DNA of 34,696 nt, from assembly GCA_041690695.1 (NCBI GenBank), contig JBEPVZ010000011.1:1-34696 (forward strand), read 5' to 3'. The stretch is from JBEPVZ01 sp041690695 (GTDB lineage: Bacteria > Patescibacteriota > Microgenomatia > Daviesbacterales > UBA10151). Below are positions 22,741-32,601 of this stretch, piece after piece. The number at the start of each line of letters is the position of its first letter. Positions within the stretch are counted from its first letter, which is position 1. The translations under genes were made by a program, and so were the position numbers. The notes beneath the pieces were generated by a model that worked only from the letters and a program-made list of their open reading frames with translations, was not told the DNA's origin and made no database searches.

Positions 22741-24419
22741 ATCAAGCTTTTTTAAGAATTAAAACTTACTTTAGTCATCCCGATTGGAAAATGATTTTAG
22801 TTGTTCTTTTATCAGTGCCGGCCCTTTTAGCTCTAACTCAGCGTGGTTTTTTTCCAACTCAAGATTATATTTATGTAGCGCGGATCTTTGAGATGAATGG
22901 TAGTTTGCACGATGGCCAATTTCCAGTCAGATGGGTTAAAGATTTTCGATATGGAGAGCCACTCTATAACTTTTATGCACCCCTCCCATATTATGCTGCC
23001 TCGGTCATTCATGATCTGGGAATTAGTTACTTAGATACCTCAAAGATTGCCTTTGCCTTAAGTTTTATTTTATCGGGCTTAGCGATGTTTTTATTAGGCA
23101 GACGGTTATTTGGAGTGGCTGGTGGAATTATTTCAGGTGTACTTTATATATATGCTCCATATCATAGCGTCGATATTTATGTCAGAGGAGCTCTATCGGA
23201 ATCTTGGGCATTAATATTTTTCCCTTTAATATTTTTATTTAGTTATGACTTAGCTAAAAAGCCACAGGCTAAAAGCTTTTGTTTATTAACTCTTAGTTTG
23301 GCTGGATTATTTTATACCCATAATATTATGACGATGTTATTTCTGCCGTTCTTTATAGGCTGGAGTATTTTTCTAACCTGGCAAGCTAAAAACTTTAAAA
23401 TTGGTCAATATTTAATCGTCAGTTTACTATTAAGCATTGGACTGGCGGCGAGCTTTTTATTGCCAGCTTATTTTGAAAAAAATTATGTTCAGTCTTCTCA
23501 TTTAACCGATGGCTATTTTGACTTTAGAGGTCATTTCGTCGAAATTAAACAATTTTTCTCAACCTTTTGGGGTTACGGGGCGTCTCTTTGGGGGGACGAA
23601 GATGGGATGTCTTTTCAAGTTGGGCTGGTACATTGGGCAGGTCTTTTGTTAGCACTAATCTTTTTATTCATCAACTGGCTTAAAACTCGAAAAATAAATT
23701 GGCTAGTTAGCGTTTTGATTTTAGCTTTTGGTTTTTCCTTATTTATGCAACACAATAAATCGACTCCAATTTGGTTGGCATTTCCATTACTTGGTTTTAC
23801 TCAATTTCCGTGGCGATTTTTAGGAGTTAGTATCTTTTTTGCTTCTTTGATTGGCGGTTCACTAGCACTTTATTTAAAGAAATGGTCGATCCCCATAAGT
23901 TTAATCGTTGCGATAATTACGATTGTTGCCTACGTTGGTTATTTTCATCCTGAAAGCTATTATCCAACCAGTACTGATTCAGACTATATCTCTACGAAAA
24001 ACTTATCAATTGATGATAAGTTGCCCAAAGATTATTTACCTATTTATATTAAATCTATAAATATTGAGAAAATAACTCAACCGTCCGCTGATTCGGGCCA
24101 AGTTCATGTAATTAGTTTTAATAAACGAACTTCTTCAGCCCAATCTGAAATAGATGTTTTAGGAAATAGTGATATTGAAGTTCCGATTAGCTATTTTCCT
24201 GGTTGGGAGCTTAAAGCGAATGGTCAACCTATTAAACTTGAAGAGCCACTTGATAGAGGATTGATCCGTTTTCAACTTCCGAGTGGTCATTATAATTTAG
24301 ACTTTAATTTTGGAAATACACCGGTTCGCGCTACGGCTAATTTAATCTCCTTAATGAGTTTAATATTATTAATTGGTTTTTCAATAAAGAAGTTAAATCT
24401 TTCAAGATGGATTAAATAA
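22737..24419 (+). CDS. PTPS_related-type polytopic membrane protein (first of tandem pair)
   Basis: The 560-residue protein has about eleven helices and an exported C-terminal beta-rich domain of about 130 residues ending in a helix. Marker segments are GQFPVRWVKDF, GEPLYNFYAPLPYY, YAPYHSVDIYVRGALSE and QFPWRFLG. These are features of the membrane protein family annotated as 6-pyruvoyl-tetrahydropterin synthase-related (PF10131), a misleading name; the fold is GT-C-like. The next gene is a clear paralogue. It overlaps the previous gene by 4 bases. I infer a membrane glycosyltransferase; the reaction is unknown. Confidence 0.7.
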   Translation: MNQAFLRIKTYFSHPDWKMILVVLLSVPALLALTQRGFFPTQDYIYVARIFEMNGSLHDGQFPVRWVKDFRYGEPLYNFYAPLPYYAASVIHDLGISYLDTSKIAFALSFILSGLAMFLLGRRLFGVAGGIISGVLYIYAPYHSVDIYVRGALSESWALIFFPLIFLFSYDLAKKPQAKSFCLLTLSLAGLFYTHNIMTMLFLPFFIGWSIFLTWQAKNFKIGQYLIVSLLLSIGLAASFLLPAYFEKNYVQSSHLTDGYFDFRGHFVEIKQFFSTFWGYGASLWGDEDGMSFQVGLVHWAGLLLALIFLFINWLKTRKINWLVSVLILAFGFSLFMQHNKSTPIWLAFPLLGFTQFPWRFLGVSIFFASLIGGSLALYLKKWSIPISLIVAIITIVAYVGYFHPESYYPTSTDSDYISTKNLSIDDKLPKDYLPIYIKSINIEKITQPSADSGQVHVISFNKRTSSAQSEIDVLGNSDIEVPISYFPGWELKANGQPIKLEEPLDRGLIRFQLPSGHYNLDFNFGNTPVRATANLISLMSLILLIGFSIKKLNLSRWIK

Positions 24420-24425
24420 AAAATT

Positions 24426-26099
24426 ATGAAAAAGTTTTTACCATTTGGGATTGGCTTACTTTTAACTCTGGCTCTGCTATGGCCATTATTTGTGGCCCCT
24501 TACTTTACTCATCACGATGACGTTCAAAATATTCGTCTTTTCGAGATGAATAAATGTGTTTTAGACGTCCAACTGCCTTGTCGCTGGGTACCTGATTTGG
24601 GTGGCTTATATGGTTACCCACTGTTTAATTATTATGGACCGCTTCCTTATTATTATGGCGAAGTTTGGTATTTTTTGAGTCACAGCTTAATCTTTTCGGC
24701 CAAGATGATGTTTGCGACCGGCTTTGTGGCTTCGTTTATCTTTATGTATCTTGCTACTCGAAAATTATGGGGAAGTTGGGGGGGCAGTTTTGCAGCCATT
24801 ATTTATAGTTACTCGCCTTATCATAGTGTTGATTTTTATGTTCGTGGAGCGATGGGTGAATTGTGGGCTTTAGCTTTTTTCCCGGCCATATTATGGGCAA
24901 CTTTAAGGTTAAAAGAAAAACCTTCTTGGGGTAATTCGGTGTTACTTAGTGTCTGCTTAGCTGGTTTAGTTTTGGCTCATAACTTGTCAGCGATGTTGTT
25001 TTTCCCAATTGTCGGAGTTTTTGTAGTGGGAGCCGCTTTAATTTCCAAAAATGGCCGATTTTTTAAATTCTTTTGTTTTTCACTTGTTTTGGGACTTACT
25101 CTCTCTGCTTTTTACTGGATTCCGGCCTATTTTGAAAAATCATTAGTTCATTTAGAAACAACAGTTGAAGGTTACTTCTCTTATACTGAGCATTTTAAGG
25201 GTTTAAGAAAGTTGTTTCTTGATCGTTCTTGGGGTTGGGGAGCGTCCGTTCGTGAGATTCCGGGTGGTGAAAAGGATGGTTTATCATTTCAAATCGGTTA
25301 TGGCCATATCTTAATTTGGCTGCTAAGTATGATCGCCGCGATTAAGCTTTGGAAAAAACAACCACTTCTTGGCTGGGTAATTGGTTTTTTTAGTATTGTC
25401 TTACTCGGAGCGGTATTTATGATTAACCCTAAATCAGAAGTTGTTTGGAAATCAATCGATTCTTTAAAGTATCTTCAATTTCCGTGGCGATTTTTAGAGA
25501 TTATTATCTTTGCTATTGCCATAATGAGCGGATCAGTTTTGATGCTTATAAGACCTAAATATAAAATGTTAGTTTATGTAGTCGGGATTGCTTTAATTGT
25601 CGGCTTAAACTTTTCTTATTTCCGTCCCGAAAAGTTTTTAAATATTACGGACCAATCAATTCTAAGCGGCAGTTCTTGGGATTCTCAAATTAAGCGCTCA
25701 ATCTACGATTATTTACCAATTTATGCTAAAGCTCCACCTGCTGAATTAGCGACCGTACGCTATCAACTGGTTTCGGGCGGCACTTCTATAAATAACTTTA
25801 AAGAGAATAGTCAAAGTTTGAATTTTTCTTCAACGTCACTGACTCCAGTCGAATTCCGTTGGTCTCAATATTATTTTCCCGATTGGCAAATCTTAGTTGA
25901 TAACCAAAAAGTCGCCATAGATTATCATAACGATTTAGGGTTAATAACTTTTATAATCCCCTCGGGAAATCATAAAGTTGTTGGTCAGTTTAAAGATACC
26001 CCAATTCGGACTTATTCAAATTGGGCATCCCTGGCTGCCGTTACTTTAACCTTTGGACTATTTTTAATTAAAATAAGGAAAAGGCCTCATCTTATATGA
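24426..26099 (+). CDS. PTPS_related-type polytopic membrane protein (second of tandem pair)
   Basis: The 557-residue paralogue of the previous gene matches it along its whole length: QLPCRWVPDL, GYPLFNYYGPLPYY, YSPYHSVDFYVRGAMGE, QFPWRFLE and the exported end with YFPDWQ. Two Cys (positions near 35 and 43) lie in the first loop (MNKCVLDVQLPCRW) and are missing from the sister protein, so a disulphide is possible. It starts 6 bases after its sister and overlaps the flippase by 4 bases. Tandem duplication followed by divergence is the simplest origin. Confidence 0.7.
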   Translation: MKKFLPFGIGLLLTLALLWPLFVAPYFTHHDDVQNIRLFEMNKCVLDVQLPCRWVPDLGGLYGYPLFNYYGPLPYYYGEVWYFLSHSLIFSAKMMFATGFVASFIFMYLATRKLWGSWGGSFAAIIYSYSPYHSVDFYVRGAMGELWALAFFPAILWATLRLKEKPSWGNSVLLSVCLAGLVLAHNLSAMLFFPIVGVFVVGAALISKNGRFFKFFCFSLVLGLTLSAFYWIPAYFEKSLVHLETTVEGYFSYTEHFKGLRKLFLDRSWGWGASVREIPGGEKDGLSFQIGYGHILIWLLSMIAAIKLWKKQPLLGWVIGFFSIVLLGAVFMINPKSEVVWKSIDSLKYLQFPWRFLEIIIFAIAIMSGSVLMLIRPKYKMLVYVVGIALIVGLNFSYFRPEKFLNITDQSILSGSSWDSQIKRSIYDYLPIYAKAPPAELATVRYQLVSGGTSINNFKENSQSLNFSSTSLTPVEFRWSQYYFPDWQILVDNQKVAIDYHNDLGLITFIIPSGNHKVVGQFKDTPIRTYSNWASLAAVTLTFGLFLIKIRKRPHLI

Positions 26100-27544
26100 T
26101 CCCGACAAGTTTGGTGGTTGGAGATATTAAAAAAAGAGCTCTCAACTCTTTTTTTAGTTTATTAACCCGTCAAGTCGTTTTGCGGGCGATCGGATTTATT
26201 TCGATCAATATTATTTTGGCCCAAATATTATCACCAAATAGTTTGGGTATCTTTAATATTGCGACCTCAATTATTACCTTCTTTAGTTTTTTCTCAGACG
26301 TTGGACTCGCGGCTTCGTTAATTCAAAAGCGTGATCTAATTACAGAAGAAGATATTGCCACGACCTTTACTATTCAGCAGTTACTAATCTCGATCTTAGT
26401 CGTAATTATCATTGTCGGCGCACCGATTTTTGGACATTTTTATAAACTTGATGATTCAGGAATTTGGCTAATTAGAATTTTAGGAATTGGTTTTTTATTG
26501 TCATCACTTAAGGTTTTACCTTCAGTTTTATCCGAAAGACAGTTAAAATTTCAACCCTTAGTCACCGTTGAAATTGTTGAAACACTCATTTTTAATGGTC
26601 TACTAATCTTTTTAGCTTATCGAGGTTATGGTTTGTGGAGTTTTTCAGTGGCAGCACTCTCAAGAGGAGTTGTTGGGGTTATTTTAATTTATATTTTAGT
26701 TCCAGTTCGTTTAAAAATAGGTATCTATAAAGAATCAGCGCGTCAATTACTGTCATTTGGTATTCCATATCAAGTCAATAACTTTTTAGCGGTCATTAAA
26801 GATCGCCTAGTACCTTTAGTTGTAGCAGGGATGGTCGGACCAGCCGGAGTTGGCTATATTACCTGGGCTCAATCGATGGCTTTTTTGCCACTTGAGATTA
26901 TGAATATTGTTATTCGAATATCTTTTCCAGCTTTCTCGAGACTCCAAGATCAATCTGCAGCGTTATCAAAAGCCGTTGAAAAATCTTTATTTGTAACTTG
27001 TTTATTTGTTTATCCGGCTTTATTTGGGTTGGCTGCTCTTATGCCAGCGATTATTGCCTACGTTGTCACTTCAAAATGGGGACCATCGTTATTTTCGTTT
27101 TATCTTTTTGGTTTTGCGACCCTTTGGTCTGTTGTTTCAACTGTTTTAACAAACGCTTTAAACGCGATTGGACAAGTCAAAAAAACTCTGCGGTTAATGA
27201 TCATGTGGACTGTTTTAACTTGGATCTTTACTCCAGTTTTAGTTTGGCAATATGGCTTTAATGGCGTTGGGTTAACAGCTTTTTTAATCTCTTTTTCCTC
27301 AATCATTTCCATTGCGATGGTTAAGCGATTCTTAGATCTCCACATTTTAGAATCGGTTAGTTTACCTTTAATTAGCTCGTTATTAATGGGGATAGCTATT
27401 TATTTTTACTCTCAAAATTTTGTCAGAAATCGATTTAGTTTAATAACGGCCATCATTTTAGGAGTACTAATTTATGCAGGTTTAATATTTTTAATTGGTC
27501 GCAAAAAAGTTTTGGCTGATATCCGGAGCCTCAGGCATGTTTAA
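26096..27544 (+). CDS. Wzx-type polysaccharide flippase (MOP superfamily)
   Basis: The 482-residue protein has about twelve to fourteen helices and the order typical of Polysacc_synt_3/WzxC: an amphipathic N-terminus, then SINIILAQILSPNSLGIFNIATSI, DVGLAASLIQKRDLTEEDIA-like sequence after the second helix, and FSRLQDQ and NALNAIGQVKKTL further on. This family flips undecaprenyl-linked oligosaccharides or teichuronic-type units across the membrane. In this cluster, it is the likely exporter of a lipid-linked glycan. Its last bases overlap the start of the 1149-residue gene. Confidence 0.88.
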   Translation: MIPTSLVVGDIKKRALNSFFSLLTRQVVLRAIGFISINIILAQILSPNSLGIFNIATSIITFFSFFSDVGLAASLIQKRDLITEEDIATTFTIQQLLISILVVIIIVGAPIFGHFYKLDDSGIWLIRILGIGFLLSSLKVLPSVLSERQLKFQPLVTVEIVETLIFNGLLIFLAYRGYGLWSFSVAALSRGVVGVILIYILVPVRLKIGIYKESARQLLSFGIPYQVNNFLAVIKDRLVPLVVAGMVGPAGVGYITWAQSMAFLPLEIMNIVIRISFPAFSRLQDQSAALSKAVEKSLFVTCLFVYPALFGLAALMPAIIAYVVTSKWGPSLFSFYLFGFATLWSVVSTVLTNALNAIGQVKKTLRLMIMWTVLTWIFTPVLVWQYGFNGVGLTAFLISFSSIISIAMVKRFLDLHILESVSLPLISSLLMGIAIYFYSQNFVRNRFSLITAIILGVLIYAGLIFLIGRKKVLADIRSLRHV

Positions 27545-30500
27545 ATTAAGTTTTTTGATTAGCTTAATAATTTCTGCTATCTTATTTCTTCCAAAGGTAG
27601 CTTTGGCGGAGTCTTTGAATAATAACTACGTCACGGTTATTAACCCGGTCCGTGGCAGTGAATTTTGGGACGATAAAGTAATTACCCCATCTCAGGCTGT
27701 TATTACCGAGCAATCAACGGTTAAGCAGCTATCAGTTCCTGCGACTTGGTTATTTAGATATGATGCTTTAATTGATCCGGCGATTACTCAAAATTTTACC
27801 CAAGTTAATAACTTATCTGAGAATGGCTTATTACTTGAAGTTACTCCAGATTTAACCAAAGCAGCTAATGTTCCGTATCACACTTCACAATATTGGCATG
27901 ATGCTGGGAGTGTTTTTCTAACTGGTTATTCCCCAGATGACCGGAAAAAGTTAATTGATGAAAGTTTTAAGAAATTTCACGATGTTTTTGGAAGTTACCC
28001 TAAGTCAGTTGGGGCTTGGTGGATTGATAGTGATTCTTTATCTTATATGCAAGATAAGTACGGAATTAGTTCAAGTCTCGAGGTGGCTGATCAATACTCG
28101 ACTGATAATTATCAGATTTGGGGACAATTTTGGGGGACACCTTATTATCCAGCTCGTGGAGATGCTTTAAGACCAGCTCAAACGACTTCAGAAAAATTGC
28201 CAATTGTGATGATGCAGTGGGCAACTCGGGATCCGGTTAATGGTTATGGCAATGGGGTTATGGAAAGCACTTATAGCCTTCAAGCTAATGATTACCTTGA
28301 TTATCATAATTTAACGACGGATTATTTTGGTAAATTAGTCGATTTATATATGACTCAAAAATTTAATCAGTTTAATCAAATAAGTGTTGGTTTGGAAAAT
28401 TCATATACCGGTTCTAAATATCAGGGAGAATACCGTCAACAGCTCCAATCATTGCTTCAAAAACAATCTACTGGAGAGCTTCATTTAACAACCATGATGG
28501 GCTTTAGTAATTGGTACCAGTCTGCCTTTAAAGCCCTGTCTCCTACTCAAACGATTGTGGCTTCAGACCCCTTGGGAACGAACCGTAAATCGGTTTGGTT
28601 TATGGATCCGTATTATCGTGCCAATTGGTTTTATGATGAAACGGGTACGAGTAGTTTAAGAGACGTTAGACAATATGTTGAAGGTGATCAGGAGCTTTGT
28701 TTAAAGACCAGTTGTGAATCTATCAATTTTGCAACTTCAGCTACCAGAGTTTTAGATAACGTTAGTTTTGGACAAAGTTTTTTTCTTGATCGTGGCCAGA
28801 TTGAAAATTGGCTAGTTAATCAAAAAAACTCAAATACAGTTATCAGTTATTTAAATGAAGGCGGTAGCAATCGCCAAATCAGCTTTTTAAATAGAGATAT
28901 TAAAATTGATGATCAACCTTCTTCAATTGACAGTTTAATTTTGAAAGCTCAATCAAAGCCACCAACCGATCATCGTTATGAGCTTTATGCTGATAAAACG
29001 AGGGCCCAAGGTGAGATGAACCTTGGCCAGTTATTTATTAATTTTATTAAATTCAGCTTGTTTGTTATTTTTTGTTTAACTCTTCCCGGGCTCGCGATTG
29101 TTAAGTCAATTAAAGATTCAAAAATGTCTCGGGTTTTCTTGGGTATAAGCTTAGGCTTTGTTGCTTCGACCTTATTTTTCTATATTGCAGGTTGGTTACA
29201 TAATTACTGGTTAGCACTTATTCCGATTGGGTTTTTAGATTTGGTGGCGATAAAATATAAATTGTATAAAGTCTTAAAACCAACTTGGACGATTAATAGA
29301 CAATCAATCATTTTAACTTTAACAGTTATTGCCGGTACAATTTTCCAAACCTTGCCAACTCTTCAGAGTGGCTGGATAACTAAGTTTGGAATGGGTTTTT
29401 GGGGGCCAAATGGGCACGATGGAATTTGGCATATGGCATTGGTTAATCAGTTAATTCAAGGATTGCCCCCAGAAAACCCAGCCTTCTCTGGCGTAACTTT
29501 AAAAAATTACCACTATTTATATGACTTATTAATCGGGGCAACCAGTTTTGTTACTCAAGTTCCAGTGACTGATCTGATCTTTCGATTTTATCCGATTTTA
29601 TTGTCATTACTTCTTGGAATTGGAACTTACTTATTAGCTAAGCGGTTATTTAAATCTGATTTTGCAGCTATTGGAGCGGTTTATTTCAGTTACTTCAGCG
29701 GTAGTTTTGGTTGGATTGTATCTTATATTAAAGATCGAGCTATTGCCGGAGAATCAGCTTTTTGGGCTAATCAAACGAGCTCTTTTAACTTAAACCCACC
29801 CTTTGCGATTTCAATAATCTTAGTTATCGCCTTACTTTATCTTTTAACTTTGGTGGATTTTCGTAAATTTAGTAGTCTGACTATCTTAATTGGTTTAATC
29901 GCCGGCAGTTTAATTGGATTTAAATCGTATGCCGCGATTTTGATGTTTGGAGCGCTTGGTTTAACCGGTCTATTTTCAGTTATTAAGTATAAACAATTAA
30001 GCCTTTGGTTTAGTTTATGTGTAGCTGGAATTGTTGGGCTGGCGATCTATTTACCTAATTTTACCGGAGCAACTCAGATTTTTATCTGGTCACCTTTTTG
30101 GTTAATTCATACGATGATTGATTTTTCAGATAGAATCGGTTGGGAAAGATTATCAATTGGTCGAATGGCCTACATTGAAAGAGGGGACTGGTTAAAATTT
30201 TTTGGGGTTGAGATCATTGGACTATTTATCTTTATTTTTGGAAATCTAGGTATGAGGATAATGTCTTTTTGGCTAATATTTAAATATAGAAGTATTTTTA
30301 AAGAGACAGTGTACCTTTTTATGGCTATTTTTAGTTTGCTGGCTTTAATTATTCCCCTACTATTTGTTCAAGCTGGTACAGCTTGGAATATTGTTCAATT
30401 TTTCTATTATTTTCTGTATATAGCGGGTTTATTAGCTGGATTAGGCCTTTGGTACTTTTTTAAGAGTAGCCCGAGGAAAATTAAGTATTTATTTTTATTA

Positions 30501-30986
30501 ATAGTTTTAGTTTTAGTTTTAACCCCGCTAAATTCTATTGTGACAGTTAATAGCTATTTAACGCGTAGTCCGCATGCTTTTATTAGCCCTTCTGAATTAA
30601 ATAGTTTGACGTATCTATCGACGCTGCCTAAAGGAACTGTCTTAACGTATCCATATGATAAAAATAGTAAATCTAATTTATCAGATCCTAGACCTCTTTT
30701 TGCCTATGAAACAACGGCTTATGTCAGCGCAATATCAAAAAAGCCAACTTTTGTAGAGGATGAGATTCAACAAGATATTTTACAAACTCCTTATTTAAAA
30801 CGAATTGCCCAGTCTCAAGACTTTTTTACGAAACAAGATCCCAGTCAATCTGATCAATTAATTAAGGACAATAATATTAAGTATATTTATTTACCGAAAT
30901 TTTATAATATTAATTTAGATGTCCAAAAGTTAAATTTAAAAAATATTTATGAAAATGACTGGGCAACTGTTTATGAAACTGACTAG
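27537..30986 (+). CDS. Exported domain fused to GT-C-like polytopic membrane protein
   Basis: The 1149-residue product has a signal peptide (1-24, cleavage after ALA), an exported domain (about 25-498), a block of about twelve helices (about 500-990) and a C-terminal exported tail. The membrane part has GHDGIWHMALVNQLIQGLPP and LKNYHYLYD, as in large GT-C-like proteins. The soluble part (for example FGSYPKSVGAWWIDSDSL) looks like an alpha/beta-barrel of the NodB deacetylase or GH57 kind, but key residues were not identified, so this is tentative. The ATG at 27537 is chosen for the signal peptide and a GGAG 9 bases upstream; it overlaps the flippase gene by 8 bases. The gene at the right edge ends in a homologous tail. 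Confidence 0.75.
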   Translation: MFKLSFLISLIISAILFLPKVALAESLNNNYVTVINPVRGSEFWDDKVITPSQAVITEQSTVKQLSVPATWLFRYDALIDPAITQNFTQVNNLSENGLLLEVTPDLTKAANVPYHTSQYWHDAGSVFLTGYSPDDRKKLIDESFKKFHDVFGSYPKSVGAWWIDSDSLSYMQDKYGISSSLEVADQYSTDNYQIWGQFWGTPYYPARGDALRPAQTTSEKLPIVMMQWATRDPVNGYGNGVMESTYSLQANDYLDYHNLTTDYFGKLVDLYMTQKFNQFNQISVGLENSYTGSKYQGEYRQQLQSLLQKQSTGELHLTTMMGFSNWYQSAFKALSPTQTIVASDPLGTNRKSVWFMDPYYRANWFYDETGTSSLRDVRQYVEGDQELCLKTSCESINFATSATRVLDNVSFGQSFFLDRGQIENWLVNQKNSNTVISYLNEGGSNRQISFLNRDIKIDDQPSSIDSLILKAQSKPPTDHRYELYADKTRAQGEMNLGQLFINFIKFSLFVIFCLTLPGLAIVKSIKDSKMSRVFLGISLGFVASTLFFYIAGWLHNYWLALIPIGFLDLVAIKYKLYKVLKPTWTINRQSIILTLTVIAGTIFQTLPTLQSGWITKFGMGFWGPNGHDGIWHMALVNQLIQGLPPENPAFSGVTLKNYHYLYDLLIGATSFVTQVPVTDLIFRFYPILLSLLLGIGTYLLAKRLFKSDFAAIGAVYFSYFSGSFGWIVSYIKDRAIAGESAFWANQTSSFNLNPPFAISIILVIALLYLLTLVDFRKFSSLTILIGLIAGSLIGFKSYAAILMFGALGLTGLFSVIKYKQLSLWFSLCVAGIVGLAIYLPNFTGATQIFIWSPFWLIHTMIDFSDRIGWERLSIGRMAYIERGDWLKFFGVEIIGLFIFIFGNLGMRIMSFWLIFKYRSIFKETVYLFMAIFSLLALIIPLLFVQAGTAWNIVQFFYYFLYIAGLLAGLGLWYFFKSSPRKIKYLFLLIVLVLVLTPLNSIVTVNSYLTRSPHAFISPSELNSLTYLSTLPKGTVLTYPYDKNSKSNLSDPRPLFAYETTAYVSAISKKPTFVEDEIQQDILQTPYLKRIAQSQDFFTKQDPSQSDQLIKDNNIKYIYLPKFYNINLDVQKLNLKNIYENDWATVYETD

Positions 30987-32601
30987 GACAACTTTAATTT
31001 TAGGCGCGATTATCCTAATCGGACTTTTTTTTAGAATTATAAATATTAGCGACAATCCCAAGTCTTTATATGGTGATGAGCTTAGTTTAGCTTATGACAC
31101 CTACTCAATACTTAAAACAGGCCATGATCAAACGGGTCAGTTTTTACCGCTTATTTTTCAATTAGGTGGCGGTCGACCAGGAGGTTATGTTTATGGATCA
31201 GTTCCATTTGTGGCTCTATTTGGCCCAACTGCCCTAGGTGTCAGGTTATTATCAATCCTATCAGGATTAGGAATTATGGTCATGGTTTTTTTATTTGGTC
31301 AGAAATTCTTTACCAAGAGAGTTGGATTAATTTTTGCTGGGTTAGTTGCTGTTTCACCGTGGGATATTAGTTTAAGTAGGGGAGGGTTTGAAGCCCATTT
31401 TGGATTATTTTTATCGCTTCTTGGAGTTTACCTATTCTTAAATGCCAGCCGAAATAAATGGGGTTATGTTTTATCGTCGCTCAGCTTTTTGCTTGCGATG
31501 AACACTTACCCAATTTTTAGATTAATTATTCCGATTTTTGTAATATTTTTAATTATTTATCAAAAAACGTATAAGTTATTTTATAAATCGAAACAAGTGA
31601 GTCTTTATATATTTACTCTGGTTATTATTTTAGGCTTGGTAATGGGACTTTTTCAAACTTTTGGTAAAGGGGGAGATGGTCGTTTTTCGAGCATTAATCT
31701 ACTCGCTCAGAATGATATTCAACAATCGTTACTTCAAAAAATCAACTCAGAGCGGAATTTTGATGGTTTACCCACTCCTTTAGCCAGTTTATTCCATAAT
31801 AAATTTTTAGAGAACATAGAAATAATTTCTGAAAGTTATTTTAAAAATCTTGAGCCAAACTTTTTATTCCTACACGGTGATGGTAACCCAGTTCATAATC
31901 CCGGGGTGATGGGTGAGTTTTATATAGTAGATCTAATTTTAATTACCCTAGGATTTTTATGGCTACTGAGACACGATATACGATTTTTAAAATTATTGAT
32001 GGGTTGGATATTGATTGCGCCATTATCAACGGCTTTAGTTGGGGATCCACATGCTCTCCGAAGTGTCTTTATGCTTCCGCCACTTATTTTTGCGTCAGGC
32101 TTAGGTATTGATTGGCTAATTAGTCAACGGCCCATCTTGATAAGGTTATTAATTGGGGGGTTAATAATTATTTGGCTGATTAATTTTGGAATTTTTGTTG
32201 ATCGAGTATATTTCGTCGCTCCAAGTCAGTTCAGTGATTTTTGGGCTTATTCTTCAAAGCAAGCAGCTGATTTAGCGATTACCAATAAACTTAAATATAA
32301 CTTTATTATTATTAGTAATAAATTAAGTAATATTCAGTTTGCTTATCCCGTCTATGCTGCTTTGCCACCTAGCCAAGTTATTGCCCAAAACCAACATCCA
32401 ACTGTTTTGAACGGTTTAACTTTTATGAAATATGATAATGTTTATTTAGGTTCTATTCCGGATGATAATGTGGAGAGTTTTATGAATTCACTACCGGGAT
32501 CTGTTATATATATAAGTTCGCGATTTGAAAAACCACATCCTGGGAGCTATTCTATTAATGGTCCAGATGGTTTAGTTAATCTTGAGGTGACTTCAAAATG
32601 A
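30973..32601 (+). CDS. GT-C membrane glycosyltransferase (PMT/GT39-like)
   Basis: This 542-residue protein has about eleven helices. The first loop holds LYGDELSLAYD, with the acidic pair of the GT-C motif, then GGRPGGYVYGSVP, PWDISLSRGGFEAH at the third helix border, and an exported C-terminal tail. These match the bacterial PMT-like group often seen in glycan loci. The ATG at 30973 is preferred, overlapping the preceding gene by 14 bases; a start at 30949 would add eight residues. Overlap with the next gene is 4 bases. Confidence 0.8.
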   Translation: MKLTRTTLILGAIILIGLFFRIINISDNPKSLYGDELSLAYDTYSILKTGHDQTGQFLPLIFQLGGGRPGGYVYGSVPFVALFGPTALGVRLLSILSGLGIMVMVFLFGQKFFTKRVGLIFAGLVAVSPWDISLSRGGFEAHFGLFLSLLGVYLFLNASRNKWGYVLSSLSFLLAMNTYPIFRLIIPIFVIFLIIYQKTYKLFYKSKQVSLYIFTLVIILGLVMGLFQTFGKGGDGRFSSINLLAQNDIQQSLLQKINSERNFDGLPTPLASLFHNKFLENIEIISESYFKNLEPNFLFLHGDGNPVHNPGVMGEFYIVDLILITLGFLWLLRHDIRFLKLLMGWILIAPLSTALVGDPHALRSVFMLPPLIFASGLGIDWLISQRPILIRLLIGGLIIIWLINFGIFVDRVYFVAPSQFSDFWAYSSKQAADLAITNKLKYNFIIISNKLSNIQFAYPVYAALPPSQVIAQNQHPTVLNGLTFMKYDNVYLGSIPDDNVESFMNSLPGSVIYISSRFEKPHPGSYSINGPDGLVNLEVTSK

